64,000 bases of DNA from Perkinsus marinus ATCC 50983 (GCF_000006405.1 NW_003210321.1:68523-132522); one strand, 5' to 3'. Positions 33,996 through 47,411 are shown, counted from the stretch's first letter. Translations and numbers: made by a program. The notes: generated by a model not told the origin, from the sequence alone.

Positions 33996-35355
33996 TCACA
34001 GAAAGCGCTTAAGAGTGAACTTTCTCCTCCTCAGAGAATTTCCCTGATGTGACAAATCTACGTCGAGCCCAGCATCGGTCAGCTCGTCGATAGGATTGAA
34101 TCCACGACAAACGACGTAGATCCCTACACGAAGGCGCTCTTGAGGCTGTCAAAGTTTTCATAGTTACCGAGGTTGGTGGTGTCGTCCTCGTCCACCTCAA
34201 TGCTGACTTCAATGAAATAGTCAGTGAAGTGTCGAAGTAGGAAAAAGAATGTTGGATGATGAACGACGCCATACCACTGCATTACCTATGCCAGCAGCTC
34301 CAACGCCTCGGGAGCTTTCAAGACTCACCAAAGTCCCCCCTCTCGCAAGATGCTTCAACATCAAAGAAAGCTGTATGGTCAGTGACCGTAAAACCTTACG
34401 AAACCTTGATCCCCTGGTGAGTCCCAGATAGAAGGTCTTTGCTTCGGAGTATCCGGGTGGCGCAGTCGGATCGGCAACTTCCCCTTCCAATGGAATGGAG
34501 AGGCACGGCACTGCGCTGGATACCATAGCACATTTGAGTCACGAAAGAAGAGGCTACCAGTGTCGTAATCGCGTGGGTCGAATTCGTCCTGGAGTGGGCA
34601 TCCAGAAGCGGCCACCAACATCGTAACGAGGGCGAAATGACCTTCAATAGCAGCCAAGCTACAGGACGTTCTAGCTGATACTGTGGTTGAGCGCGCGCTT
34701 GGAGATGGATCTTCGTCTAGGCAACAATCATTGCCCTATGGTATTGTTTCTCTCGATCGAGCCTGTACTACGTTCTGCATCGAAGATTGCATGCTCAACG
34801 ACTTCCCATGTCTTAGCGAGAAGGGAGTCCCGCAGGTCCCCGTCGGTCAACATTGAGTCACCTGCGATGAACTCTGTAGAGTTTCCTCCGATCACACGTG
34901 ACGGATGGAATGCGCTTGGACCGAGACACTCACCCCAGAGCAGGAGGGCCCTTGCTCGCTCAGTAGGAGGCCGTGCCCATTCTCGACTCGAATAAAAATC
35001 GTGAGCGTATCTCGCCAGAAGACCAATGAATACGAGTTAACGAGCACCAACAAAATGAATCGATCCCACTCGTAGAGATAGGCGCACGGACAGCGCGCCA
35101 ATCCCTCTCGGGATAACGTCCGCTCCTTCACCTGGAGCGTTGAATGAGGTTAGAGTTAAATACTGCAGGCCAATCCTCTACTAGCTCAGTGACGTCTTTG
35201 TATACGCGGAAGTAACTAAGCGAGGGAAAAGCGTTGCCTTCGATGCTGAATAGGCTGGATATGACATACGTCGCAGCATCATTGCTGCCTTCTATAAGGA
35301 CCACCTCAGTGGTTGACATAATGCTGTTAGCTCCAAGAAGGTGATCTTTAGCCAT
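33996..35355 (-). CDS. Putative FtsJ/RFM-like RNA 2'-O-methyltransferase
   Basis: The minus strand from an ATG at 35355 (MAKDHLLGANSIM) to a stop at 33996 shows several coding blocks in a sensible order: the first exon to about 35132, a frame around 34980-34700 with FIAGDSMLTDGDL, one around 34657-34450, LSLMLKHLARGGTL joined by a 52-nt intron to HHPTFFFLLRHFTDYFIEV, and finally GIYVVCRGFNP. The GGTL block, the LLR-F-V block and Y-VCRGF at the end are the order seen in FtsJ/cap methyltransferases. The middle splices and one very short C-terminal intron (about 29 nt) are unresolved, so decay is possible. Confidence 0.4.
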
Positions 35356-35593
35356 ATTATCGCACAAATTCGGGAGAGGGTCCGGCCAGAGGAAGCCTCT
35401 ATTGACTGTAAGGAGTCCAGCTTCCGACTGAGAGCACTCTATGTAACGCATAGCAACGACGACTCAGCACGGCACTCTGTTACGACTAATACTCCCGTGA
35501 GCCCTACCATTGTAGAAGCTTGTATGGCCCAAAACGTGGCCTTCATGTCCTCTATGGCTGAATCTATTGATCGTAATCGATCGCCATTCCTAG

Positions 35594-36284
35594 GGCCTGA
35601 AGAAAGACCTTTCGCAAGAGCCTTTCATCAGGAGAAGGACGAGAAGTGCTGTAGACCGAACGGTTCGACCAGGACTGGATTTGGTACGCCTCAGACCTGA
35701 GAGTTTCACTGGGATGCTAGGACAAGAAGAAGGCCCCTCTCCCACGAGAACGTCTGAATTCATTTCGAGGAGCAATCCGAATCGAAGTCGAGCTCACAGC
35801 CGAAACTGTACCTCCTTTTCGAGAAGTGGTTCGCCGCTTATCGGTACTATACTGCATTGGCCTCGGAAGGTCGCTGAGAGATCATATGACAAGATCCTTG
35901 AAAACTGCGGAGGTAAGCGAGCAAAACTAGACCTTTAGATGGGAGCTCCTGATCCTATGGACAACCTTCTTCGACGACAGAGCACAGACAGAGTGTAACC
36001 GAGCAATGCGTATATTCCCGTAAAAGTTGGACTCACAACTGCGGAAAAAGCTTGTGCCATGGTCATCAGCCTACGAAACACTTCACGTTTTGCACCCATT
36101 GCTACGTTCCTTGTCCAGATGGCTAAAATGATCGGCTATTTCGTGGAAACCGAATTATATGCGTCTGACATAGTGGGTCACACGAGTCACGAGTGGAACG
36201 CTTATCAACCGTAACCAGTCTAACATACTGACACGCGGAGTCCACGACGATATGAGCGAAAGGGTATTGAATAACAAGAACTAG
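35594..36284 (+). CDS. Unresolved gene, helical protein of unknown function
   Basis: Exons 35594-35683 and 35727-35912 join in phase across a 43-nt intron and encode a basic, helical stretch (LNSFRGAIRIEVELTAETV). Downstream, a frame with TTAEKACAMVISLRNTSRF continues across a 46-nt intron to a stop at 36284. The join between the two halves is not clear, since all three frames are open around 36000, and the start codon was not found. Confidence 0.35.
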
Positions 36285-36522
36285 CAGCACCACGAGCAGA
36301 CTGTTGTGTTGCATTATGGTCGCCGTGGTGGCTGATTGCCGGGCGAGCGCTACTTGCGACGCGCAACTACTGTTGAGAAGTAGTAGGCAAAATTCATTTT
36401 CTAAGGGAATGGAAAGTATCGGTCAGTGTAATGATTAGCGCTTGTATCAGATGCGTAGGAGTTTCTCTAACCAAAAATGAGTTCCAATAACTTTCCGCAG
36501 TTTGCTTGGCTGTTAATTTTTG

Positions 36523-39500
36523 ATGCCGCTCATTGCCGTTCCTACCTCGAAAAGGAGAAGGAGATCAGCGGCAGGTAGTTGAAGTATTTGATGGGCTCAT
36601 TTCCTGTCCACGAAAGAGTCCTCGCGCCTTCTCAGGGTTCCTCTTCAAGTGCCTGTTGGTATTTGGAGCAGTGGTGGCGTGCTTGTCTTGGACGATCTCA
36701 TCTCTAACCACCTCATTTAAGGTAGTAGTCCTCACTTGCTTCGTGCAGCTCATGTGTTGTGCTTCTACAGGGCTCTACCAGTTCCCACCCATCGTTCCTA
36801 TCAAGTCAATCAGTGCCCCGCTTGGTGGCACCCTCGCCGCTGGCCTCCATCACTGATATGCATGCTGAGATGGAGACCGAGGAGGAGGAGGAGGTTAGAT
36901 GGCAGTGAGATGCGTTGCAGCTTGGATTCATCTCGTCTACAGGAAGAAGTCTCCTCGTGGGTCTACGTCACTGAGGTCGTCGTGGTGATAGTCCTCTCAT
37001 TGCTGTTCGAATACGTAAGCAATCGGGTATCTTTGGGAGCATCGACCTTCTCGGCAGATCCAAGAGAGAATCAGAGAGAAGCTCGAGGAGGAGGGGAAGA
37101 CTACTTTGGTGCGGATGATGGATACTCTCTTCCGGGAGATCATGATCCTTGGTTTCATCGGCCTGTTTGTCTTCATATGTAAGCGCACCAATAGCAGTAG
37201 CAGGTGATTGATCTGTGCGGCTCGTAAGGTACAAAGACCGGCTTAGCCAAGGAGATCAGCAAGGCTGTAAGCTGGGTTGCTTTTCGAAGAGTTCATCACC
37301 ATGTACACGTCATGCGAACAGGTCGTTGGTGAGGCTGCGAAGGAGGGAGGAGAGGATCCTCTTGCGGAGAGCTTCGAGTCAATTCATATGATAATCTTCT
37401 GTGTAAGCTAGGGCCTTCAGATAACGAGTAGTGTGATGGACACCCGCAGGTGATGGTAGTCTTCATATTCCAGTGCATTACTTTGATGCTGGGTGCAGAG
37501 CGCATCACTAGGAGGTGGGACGTGTGGGAGCAGATGCCCGAGACAGGTCGGGAGAAGCACGCTGATCCCCGCCACAACTCCCTAGAGTAACTCTATCATC
37601 GCGGAGGCGTTCGCTGATCTATCCTGGCATCAGGCGTAGACTAGTCGAAAGAGGCTTCCTTGATGAGGAGGGGAACGAGAAGTCAGCGTTGAAGTTCTCG
37701 GAGAACTGGGTAGGTTGGGTGTTGACCTCATATGCATCGCATTTTTGTATCAAGACGAGTATCTATTCCATGCGAGTATCCATCGCGCTTCTTGTAATAG
37801 TAACCAATCCGCTTCCAATCGATGGGTGTAGAAAACCGAACACGCCACAGGAGTAGACGAAGGTATCGTGATGTTTCGCGCTGTCAAGTCCGACTGTATG
37901 CCTGGGTGTCTCCTGAGCAGGAATATTCTTTCGGTTGTATAAGGTCGCTGTCGTTGTCGCTGAAGTTGAGGATGGGCAACTTGTGTATTTTTTCAGTACT
38001 CCTATGTTGTTCCTGATGAGCTGCGTGATATTGTTATTTGGAGGCTCCTGCGTCATGAATTCCTCTTCCCTTCACATCGTCGAGAACAGCAGAAGTTGGC
38101 TTTGGCTTCACAGGTGGGAGGGCGACAGTCCCATGCAGTGTCGTGTGGTGAGCGCCTGGCCAGGTGCCAGAGGTTCGAGACCCCATCGTTTTCGACTTTG
38201 AGAGGTATTTGACGGAAAAGTTGGGAGAGGGCTTTGTAGGGAGGGGGGGGGGATCTTGGAGGATATGAAGCTCTCTGATCAGGTCGAATTGGTAGAAGTT
38301 GATTTGGCTACGTGGGTCGTGGCTGTTCTCTTCACGCCGTGTATTGCGTGGGTGAGAATGTTGATAATGTTGTGTACTCTTTCGATCTAGGTAACGATGT
38401 GTTCTCGTAGATACTGTCCTATGCCACTTCAATGCGTATTGCTATGATTTGTGGTTTCTCGTGGTTATTGCTGTTGGCTATGTTCACCTTCTACGTAAGT
38501 ATTGGTTCTCCTCCTCTCAAGAGGTACCCACCGTCAGGTTCATATAAGCAACGTTATGATGGCTCTGTCCCCCGTGGTCCCTTCGAGAGCAGTCGTGCTC
38601 TTACAGATGCTCTCTGGTACACTTCAAGGTGATTGTCGTGTATGCCATTTTTCCCTGTGCTCGTTTAGGCACATCCCTGGCAGCATTTCAGAGAAGCTAT
38701 CGGTCTTCTCCTGATCGAGCTTCCACTAAGCGCCCCTCTGACAGCGAATCACCGGCTTGTGTAATGTGTGGTTTTTCGAAGGTCTTGGGGATGGACTCTT
38801 TGTGTAGTCGTCTGAGGAGGAGGATCTCACTGAGCCGCTACTACATGCCAAGTCAAGTGAGGTTACGGTGATGCTCGTGGTGTGGTGATATGCAATGCTC
38901 AGGAATGTTCTCGTGGGTGCCAAGGTTCCGCCAGCAAGAGGAATACTTCCGACCGCTGCATCAGAGAAGCACTGTGATGAAGATCATCTGTCAGCATAGG
39001 CATAGGGTAGGTTGATGGCAACGGTTGGTTACATACTGACTCGAAACAATAACTCATCTCTCGTAATTTCTCTGTAATTCTCTTAATGTATATTTTTTAT
39101 CGTATCGTTATGACTGAGCTAGTAAGGGGAGTATGCAAGTGATCCAACTATCATCGGAAGAGAATCATCGATATGCGCGTTGCAGAAACTATGAGGGTTG
39201 GGCGTTGCTTCCCGATCACCCTGTATTAGGATGTGGTTGGAAGTGGTTGGTTGTAACACCTCTGTAGTTCGAACTAGAGGTTGGGGTATTCTACGGCTAC
39301 GGAGATTTTGCATTTGGGGAACCCGATAATGAGTACTTAGTTGGTATGTTTGTCTCTCTGGGGGGCGGCAAGAAGGTCGCAGTGGAGGAGTATTGCCTTT
39401 GTTAGGTTCCTAATGCACAGGAGCGTCTGATGTGGTTCGAGGAGTACTCATTGGATATCTTCGCTCACATGCTAGAGATGATGATGTTCTTCCAAGCTGT

Positions 39501-40981
39501 TCTTACAGCAACTCTTATCGTGAGTTCTCCAAACCTTGTGGAAGTCTCGACATGTGTTGCAGGTGCTCATCGTTGTTGGAGGCCCCGCTCAGTGGTCGGT
39601 CGTATCCTGGGTGTTTTACGTCCTATCGTGGGTAGAATGGGCGGTGATGACGAGATACTTGGTAAGTGTTGGTCATGTCTGTGGTGCTGCTAGTGTGACC
39701 GTTTCAAGGTACCTCATGCTATGAGTAGGCTCACATTGGTGACGAGCATCGAGTATCTCAAAGATCCTCAGCTGATAGAAAAGGTAATAGCAATGAACAC
39801 AGTTTGCTTATCAATACGATGAGGCGTGTCTTGTGTATTTCTATTCATGTCCGAATCGAATTGTCAGCGAATTTCGGTCGCGCGAGATGTGTGAAGTTTG
39901 ACATAGAGTTTCGCTAGCCTATGAATCCATGGTTTATCCAAACATGTCACTGGAAGATTATTATCGAGGCGTGGAATCGGTCGGGAGATTGTGTATTAGT
40001 GACGTTTTGTGCTTAGGTTACTTTTGATGTTAAACGAGAACGACTGTCGCAAGCGCTGAAGGTCCTCTCTGTGGTGAAGCTAGAGGGTAAAGCTCGACGT
40101 CTGGCCGCTGAAGGGGCAGATACCATCTCTGATGAGGAGTAGGTTGGTGGTGAGCTCACGTGTTGGATCACTCGGGCTCACTGTGGTAGGTATGAGGCGG
40201 CGCTGGCTACGTACAAATCGCTGTCGGAAGAGGCCAAGGAGAAGGTCGAGTCGACCTTTGAGAGCTTTGATGCTGACCTCAGTGGAACTGTCGACTGTCA
40301 GGAGATGGAGGAGGTGCTAGTGTGATGGCTCGTGTTGGGGTCGTAGAGGAGTGGCTCAGGTTATGGCAGCAATGGGGGTTGTCCCGGGAACGGAGGCGAG
40401 CAAGTCGGCGTGTGCCCTCCTCAAGATGGTTGATAAGGACGGGTCTGGACAGCTGGACGAGGAAGAATTCAAGGTGTGGTATGTCGTTGGGGAGCGGTCG
40501 GCGGTAGCTTCTTGGTAGGTACTGATGGTGCTGGCTTTGGTAAAGCCGAGTGAGGAGGAGGAGGCTGAGGACCTCAGAGCCTTCTTTCGCCAGATCGACG
40601 TGGACTACAGTGGTGGGTTATTCTTGCCGTGGTTGGTGGGAGGCCTTTGCAAGGTTCGGTATCCCTGAGCGAGTTGGCTGAGGCATTTTCCCAATTGGGA
40701 GTACCGATGAACAGTGAAGAGGTCGGACGTTTGGTGTAGGCGGCTGTATTGTTGTGACGGGTCGTGAGGTTGCTCTTGTTGGAGGTATGAATGCTTCGGC
40801 CAAGTCAGGACGGAGCTTGGTGAGGTTGAATTTGTGAAGTGGATGCGTTTCCTTGAACATATGGGTGATAAGAAGGAGCATTCAGGTGAGTTGTGGCGGC
40901 TGGGAATTGTTTGATTACGGGCTGGGTTTAGGGGTGGCCACGGCTGGCGGAGGAAAGAATGCTCAAGAGGCGACTCCTTGA
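36523..40981 (+). CDS. MLO-like multi-span membrane protein with C-terminal EF-hands
   Basis: About twenty short exons. It starts MPLIAVPTSKRRRRSAAG, then a hydrophobic segment. MLO-type landmarks come in order: SSWVYVTEVVVVIVLSLLFE followed by a basic amphipathic stretch, REIMILGFIGLFVFI, SIHMIIFCVMVVFIFQCITL ending in RRWDVWE, FDFERYLTEKL, LATWVVAVLFTPCIAW, and SWVFYVLSWVEWAVMTRYL. Phase-0 splices carry the frame on into a helical linker and then EF-hand loops: DADLSGTVDCQE, DKDGSGQLDEEE, DVDYSG with SVSLSE after a splice, and a degenerate fourth. Plant MLO proteins bind calmodulin through a C-terminal helix, so a built-in Ca2+ sensor is functionally coherent. Early exons (36523-36574, 36636-36721, 36771-36893, 36943-37014, 37058-37178, 37229-37266) are firm. 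Some middle ones are tentative, and two genes remain possible. Confidence 0.6.
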
Positions 40982-41696
40982 CTGGCTCTATAGATTCGTC
41001 TGTTGATGAAGGCTCTGATCTGTAAAAGGAGTGGTACTCATGTGTCTAAGTGCTTTTTGTTATCGTTTTAATTCTAAGTGACTATGTACTGAACGTGTTT
41101 CTCGTTGACTGTCCCCTCTTTTGTGTTATTGTTCGCGAGTTATGAATGTGACAACACCTTCGTTGGAGGCATGTTGGGAGGGGGGACACGTAACACAAAA
41201 TTACTTGTAGATGACCATGCTAGATGTGGGTGGTTGAATATGGTGTGGTATGTAGTCGTTTTAGCATGAGCCTTGGCTGGAGGTTAGATGAGGAAGCGTC
41301 ATATAGGAGGGTCGTAGTTACCAATACAGTCGACCCATTCATTGGAATTATTAGGATTTAGGTCCTAATTTTGGTAGAGGTATTTAACTATTTTGAAGGG
41401 GCAAAATTTTGGTAGTGTCATCAGTCCTTTTTACTGCTGGTTATTGTTTATTCGTGTTGCATCTGTCGTGACAATGCTTGGGCTTCACATGGTCGTTCGT
41501 AGAGTGCGTGTGATGTGGAAGGAAGCATCGCTCCGCCTGCCGTCGCTAGGCTTTGGGAGATTCGTCGCGTTCCAGTATACTAGCGAAGCTGTGAGAGGTT
41601 GTCTACTATGGCCCTTGTTGGTTTAGGTGGGATGACGATTTCGTAGTGGAGTGGTATTGTTGTAGTTTGTTCGTATTCATTTATATCAACACCATT
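40982..41696. other. Intergenic, no gene seen
   Basis: T-rich sequence with short frames only. Confidence 0.5.
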
Positions 41697-43313
41697 ATGA
41701 CCTCTTCGGCTGAGGAGCTTTTTTCGAAGGTTGGCGTACGCGTCCCCTATACGTTGTTGCCTGCTGAAAAAGTAGACAAGACGAAATGGACGGTTATTGC
41801 TTGTGATCAGTAAGGCGTGTTACTGAATGTTCGCCGCCTTTTAGAAGCTCCTATTAGGTATACCAGTGAGCCTGACTACTGGGAGCGTGTGGAACAGTTT
41901 GTGGGTAGCGAGCCTAGCACTCTGCGTTTGATGTTCCCTGAGGTCTATCTCGAGAAAGGCCACGATGAGGAGGTAAGCTTAGTGGGGATCCCCGTTGTGC
42001 AAATGCTGTGTGGTAGATACTGAAGAGCATCTCTGACCATATGGCCAAGTACACGGCGGAAGGTGTGCTGGTGAAGCCTGAGAAGGCTGGTATGGTTGTT
42101 CTCCAACGAACGACCAAGACTGGGGCTAAGCGCATTGGTTTGGTCACTGCTGTGGATTTGGAGATGTATGATTATTCTGTCGGAAGTCAGAGCAAGATCC
42201 GTCCTACGGAGGCCACCATCGAGTCGAGGATTCCCCCGCGTTTGAGTGAGTTGTTGTCACTAGTGTGTTAACTATGTCATGTTTGTCATTGTTAGATGTG
42301 CGTCGAAACGCTCCTGTGGAGCTGCCGCATATTATGGTCCTCATCGATGATCCGGAAAAGACCGTCTTGGAGCCACTTTTCGCTAAGAGGGACGAGCTGA
42401 AGCAGGTGTATGACTTTGACCTTATGGAGAATGGTGGCCATCTGTCTGGCTGGTGGGTTGACGGCGAGAGCTCTCAAAGTGCTGAAGTGGCCAAGGCCCT
42501 CAATGTCATTGCTGAGCCTGAGCGCTTCCACAAGCTGTATGATGCTTCTGCTGATAAGAAGCCGCTCATCTTCGCAGTTGGTGATGGAAATCACTCCTTG
42601 GCTACTGCTAGGGCCTACTGGCAGGAGGTCAAGGCGACGCTGAGTGACCCTGAGGAGATCGCTACGCATCCTGCGAGGTTCGCCTTGGTTGAGATTGAGA
42701 ACATCCATGATGATGGCCTGGCGTTTGAGGCTATTCATAGGCTTATATTCGACGCTAACGGTGGTAGTAGGAAGTTCATCACGGAGATGACAGAGTTTTT
42801 AGAGAAGGAGGGTTGTGGTCCAGTCACTGTGAGCGAGACTGAGGAGGACTTTAAAAAAGCAGTGAAGGGCGAGGTGGCTGGTCATAGCTTTGGGTACATG
42901 GTAGACGGTGTGAAGGGTGGTGTTTTTGTTGCCAACCCGAAGAAGGTCTTGGATGTTGCTACTGTTATGGACTTTGTGGATCCTTATATGAAGAGTAATG
43001 AAGCTAAAGGAACTAAGATTGATTATGTTCATGGTTTGACAGCTATTGAAAGGTGAGCTTTAGGGTGTGATTTGGGCGAAGAGTGGTATGGGAAATTGCA
43101 CGCATGCACATACGAGCCGTGATTATGCTGTTGTTCATTAGGTACTGCACTGCTGGTACGCCCAACGTTGGTATTGTGCTTCCTGATATGCACAAGTCGG
43201 ATCTCTTCAAGACTGTTGTGCACGATGGTGCTCTTCCTCGGAAGACCTTCAGCATGGGCGAGGCCGACGAGAAGCGTTTTTACTACGAATGCAGGAGGAT
43301 CCAAAAGGACTAA
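41697..43313 (+). CDS. DUF1015 family protein
   Basis: Five exons (41697-41809, 41858-41972, 42017-42245, 42296-43052, 43142-43313) give 461 residues, near the usual DUF1015 length of about 400-430. Typical blocks are present: VIACDQYTSEPDYWERVE near the start, HIMVLIDDPEKTV, the strongly conserved FAVGDGNHSLATARAYW, and a C-terminal YVHGLTAIER region. The family occurs in bacteria, archaea and some protists and has no established biochemical role. Its scattered eukaryotic distribution would fit an old gene transfer, although this copy carries four ordinary short introns. Confidence 0.9.
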
Positions 43314-44173
43314 CCACAACGCGGACCTGAGTGTCGTTCTAGGATAATCTATTTATACCATTGTTCTTTACTCTATATGTCGGTTGCAACTATGTCTACC
43401 TTGCATCGGGGGTCTAGCATATCGTTAGCACCAATCATTGTTGCTGTCTGTGCTTGGCGATTCGGTATCGTTGTCCAGTTGGCTGGTGGTTTATGGTACT
43501 GAATGCCGCTTTTACTCCAAAGAAAGGTTACCAGAGTGTTTTTATAGTTGTTTTATTATCTGTTGTGACTGAAGTGCTGTGGACGATGGAAGACTCTTCT
43601 GTCTCTGTTGTTGTGCGACAGCTCGGAGGTTACTGGTGTAGCGGGCGTAAAGTCACAAGATGCAAGTCGGCACTTTCATGTGAATTCGAAGCTTTGTGTT
43701 CTTGAGGACAATTAGAGGAGTTGATGGCTGCATGTTTGGGGTTGTCTGTTGGGAGGGAGAGTGTTGTCGCATCCTCAGTAGCTTCTTCTTGTGTGTTTGC
43801 TGTTGTGGCTCCACACTGTTGATGTCTCAAGTGAATAGAAGCGGCGTCCATCTGGGTGGTCAGAATTCACCATCTGGGGATAATGCTGGGTGAGTAGCAC
43901 TTCTGGTAGTGTTGTTGTCAATGTGGTTCTGTTAAAGGGACGTAATAAGCTCTCTGGAGCGAAGCGATGGGGCATATCGTATGTGAATTGATTACTGATG
44001 AGCGAATGAATCTTCAGGTCTGTGGACGATTTTCTTACTCTTTTAGCAGCAGGCCTATCTGGGTTCTAGTTTCTATGTCGGTTACATACATAGTTGGCTG
44101 TTGTTTGGTGTGTTTCGTTGTCTATTGTTACCGTTTCGTTTTCAGGTACTCAGGCAATATACCATCGATCGGC
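43314..44173. other. Intergenic or UTR, no gene seen
   Basis: T- and G-rich sequence with several short open frames, none with a domain. Part of it may be the 5' region of the RNA-binding protein gene. Confidence 0.4.
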
Positions 44174-46390
44174 ATGAGTCCAAGGAGGTCCTCTGCCGAG
44201 CGACCTATCCGAACGGGTCCGAAGATTTTCATAGGCGGAGTGCCCTTCACTGCCACTGAAGAAGATGTGGCGGATTTCTTCTCTCAATTTGGGCCGGTGG
44301 CGTCGGTCGAGATAAAAATGGACAAGGTTACGGGTAGTAGGGGTTTAAGGATGGTCTATTGGTGTGACGGTAGCTGGGCTCTAGTGTGGTCGTGAACAGC
44401 ATAGCGCATTCCTTATCGGAATGGGTTGTTGAAAATTCTGATAGAAGAGGGGGGAGCTCGATGCAGTGATGGCGTCGGCGGGCTTGTGAAGTCGTTCTCG
44501 CTGGAGAATGCCCTCCGGCGTCGGAGGCGATAACATCTATTGTGGATGATTCTCACTGGTTGCTTGTCAATTACTACGACTACTTTTACTGAAGCACTTA
44601 TAGTAGTTGCTAATAGCCAATTATTGGATTTATAGAGCCTACCTGACTTTCTCTGATTTATGTCGTTGGTCATTGGTCGCAGGTAGGAGTCGAGGTTTCG
44701 GCTTCGTCGTATTTGAGACGGCAGAAGGGAAGATGGGTGCTATGCGGAGGAAGGGAGATCTCGTCCTGCATAACCGTCAAATTAATATTGGGGAAGTAAT
44801 AACGATCGTAGGCGCTCGATGGCCTTGGCATTCATATCATAAAAGTCGGCTCTCCAGAATCGTGAAATCTCCCGAACAGTTTTTCAAGATTTATTTTTGG
44901 GTTTTGCAGACAACTGCTGATCGAGTTTTCGTCGGCGGAGTTCCTCCTCAAATGAGCAATGAGGCAATCGCGACTCACTTCTCCAAGTATGGGCCGGTCC
45001 AGGATATTGAAGGACCGCCCAATAAGAACTATCTTTTCGTCGTCTTCACGGATCCTTCAGGTGATTCTTCAATTCCTTCCCACTTCTGGCTAATTTCGGA
45101 CCGTCTAGTTGCTTGAAATTTAGGCGATTACGCCTTCTCAATCGCAAAGTCGTGGAACCTTTCGCGTTACGGAGTCCAATTTTCCGTCGATCAATGAGAG
45201 TTTTCTCTTCCGGGTTGCTCATGAAAATGGAAGCTGTTTTTTCTCGTATGAAGCTATACGAAAATTGTTTATAAGCAATGCGATTTCACTCGTCGAATTT
45301 GAGATTGAGGTGTAGAAATGAGCCTAATGCGTAGGGATCTCCTATACAACGATCCCTGAACAGGGATCGAGCGAGGATCATCTAGGACCGAAATAATCGG
45401 GGTTGTTGTTTTCTACCTCTTCCCTGGGTTCGTGCTTTTTCTCCTATGTCATTAAATACTCAGAGTATGGTAGGGGCATTGCAGTTGAGCGGCCAGCCTA
45501 GCCTATCACCAGAGACTGTTTTTCTAGCTACCGCTTCATCGCTCTGAGCTCAGGTGCGCGGAACTGTCTGATGGATAACCCGGAGAATCATGTTATTGAC
45601 GGCGTTCGTGTCGATGTTAAGAAGGCACAGCCGAGAAATCAGTCTCCTCATTCAGCGGGACAGTCTCCTGCATCTTACCCCCCGCCCCCGCCTCCCAATG
45701 AAGAGCAGCAGATGGCAGGAAGCAGCTCTGGGTGAGGGGATGCGAAATTAGAGCCCTGAAGCCCTAGAGATGGGCTTCATGGAAATAAGTTCGCTCGTGA
45801 CACGAGTTTCGTCCTCGTCATTGACGGAATTATCTGCGTCGTCTAGAAGAGGACGAAGTGGAGGAATTATTGACCTTATACATCTGGACGTTTAGAAGCG
45901 AATCGTGCCCCAATTGGATCTACATGAGGATCCATCGGTTATGGATACTTATGGATGATCTGAGCTCAGGCTTATGGACAATGAGCCCGAGCTCAGATCA
46001 TGTATGTATGACGTTGATGCTATCGACTGATCTGACCCATGGACCGTAGCTTATTGAGAGCTCTCGATCGCACGGTGGATCAGAAGTGAAATATTCGCTC
46101 AGTTTGCAATAGCCACTCCGTAGAATTGAGAAGGCAACTGAATAGTGCCACCCTATCAGTGTCGGGAGGTATGGATATGTGTTGTCCGTGTTAGGGGATA
46201 TTATCAAGCCCGTGGAGGGCCGCCTCTCCCCTACTCTAGCTTTGATGGAGCTACGGCTGGTGGTGGGCAACATGGCAGCATGACGCGCTACAGCCCTGTC
46301 TATTCTGGTGGTCCTCAAAGAGCTTCGCCGGCTCAATCGTATGGAGGGGCACCTGGCGGAAGAGGCTATGGATACTCGCAACCATACTGA
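44174..46390 (+). CDS. Two-RRM RNA-binding protein (Musashi/DAZAP1-like)
   Basis: RRM1 begins with RNP2 KIFIGGVPF and, after a ~347-nt intron ending near 44683, continues at RNP1 RGFGFVVF. RRM2 starts TTADRVFVGGVPPQMSNE near 44910 and has NYLFVVFTD as RNP1. A ~494-nt intron then leads to HVIDGVRVDVKKAQPRNQ at about 45590. A Pro/Gln-rich stretch follows. The last exon (about 46194-46390) encodes a Gly/Tyr/Gln-rich tail ending YGYSQPY. Tandem RRMs plus such a tail are typical of hnRNP-like regulators of splicing or translation. Exon boundaries between 45720 and 46194 are not fixed. Confidence 0.8.
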
Positions 46391-47274
46391 TCAAGCACTC
46401 GTAACGTATCGCATTTCCAGTTTGATCTGATTATCGACTATTGCGTTGTCATCGTTGTACATTTGTCGCTTGTGCTGCTTCGGAAGGAAATCATCGGGGT
46501 TGTACTTGGGAAGGTTCTTACATGATTTTCGACACCATTCCTACGCTGGCTCACTTGCTGGTGCTCGTTCTTATTGTTTGTGGCGCCGTTGCCTCGTCCG
46601 CTTCCTCCTCTTCACTTGTGCTGCCGTCATCGTGCTGCTGCGTGCGTGCGCACGTGTTAACAGGATATGTGACGCAGCAGACCTCGATTTGGCTGGATGT
46701 GAGTGAAGATTCCCTTCAGAGGGATCATGGTCGTGGTAGAAGGGTGAAAGTCCCCGGCTCCCGTCCGCCACCTCGCATATAGGAAAAGGGCTCGTCGTCG
46801 TCCCGAATCGATCTCAACTACGGGGATTGTCGGAGCGTCTTCTCCCCGAATGATCGATTCGCCACACGAGCTCTTCTTCAATGTTAGGCGAGGTCGCGGA
46901 CGGAGGCCGGGGATCCCAGCACTCGATACACTCTGTGTATTGAGTGGAGATCCGAGATAGTCCACGGCGGGGAAGGGTTATGCCGCGTAACTTATGCGTG
47001 TGTGTGGGGCAGGTTATGTGAATCGCCACACATGACCGTTGTATTCATTGCAGATAGTTGGTGGGAAAAGATCATTCCTGCTATTACGTGACTCGTACCG
47101 CTCACGGCTTGTGATTTACAGCTCCTTGTGTTCCGAATAAAACAAACGAAGAAACGAACAAACTGTTCGTTCTCGCCTATCAAATCTTCTGTGTGTGATT
47201 TTTCGACTTGTATGGCATAAACTCCAGTGAGGCGTTTTTGCAGCTGCTTGTAACATGGGCAGCGGTCACGGTAT

Positions 47275-47288
47275 GGCATACCTGCCCC
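47275..47288 (+). promoter_or_regulatory. GGCATA-N3-GCCCC motif, copy 1
   Basis: GGCATACCTGCCCC, upstream of the transporter gene. It shares its core with the 53-bp array. Function unknown. Confidence 0.4.
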
Positions 47289-47411
47289 ATGCGGAATTGA
47301 TTCTATGATTGGTCGAAATTGAAGTTGCTTTAGCCGTTTAGACGAAGGTTTCCTTCCTATCGCATGCTCCCGCAAAATTGATTGTACCAAAGCGAATCCT
47401 GGGGTAGTAGT

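Noticed and set aside
37296-38432. Minus-strand ORFs opposite the MLO-like gene
   Set aside because: They have no domains and overlap exons with clear membrane-protein landmarks on the plus strand.
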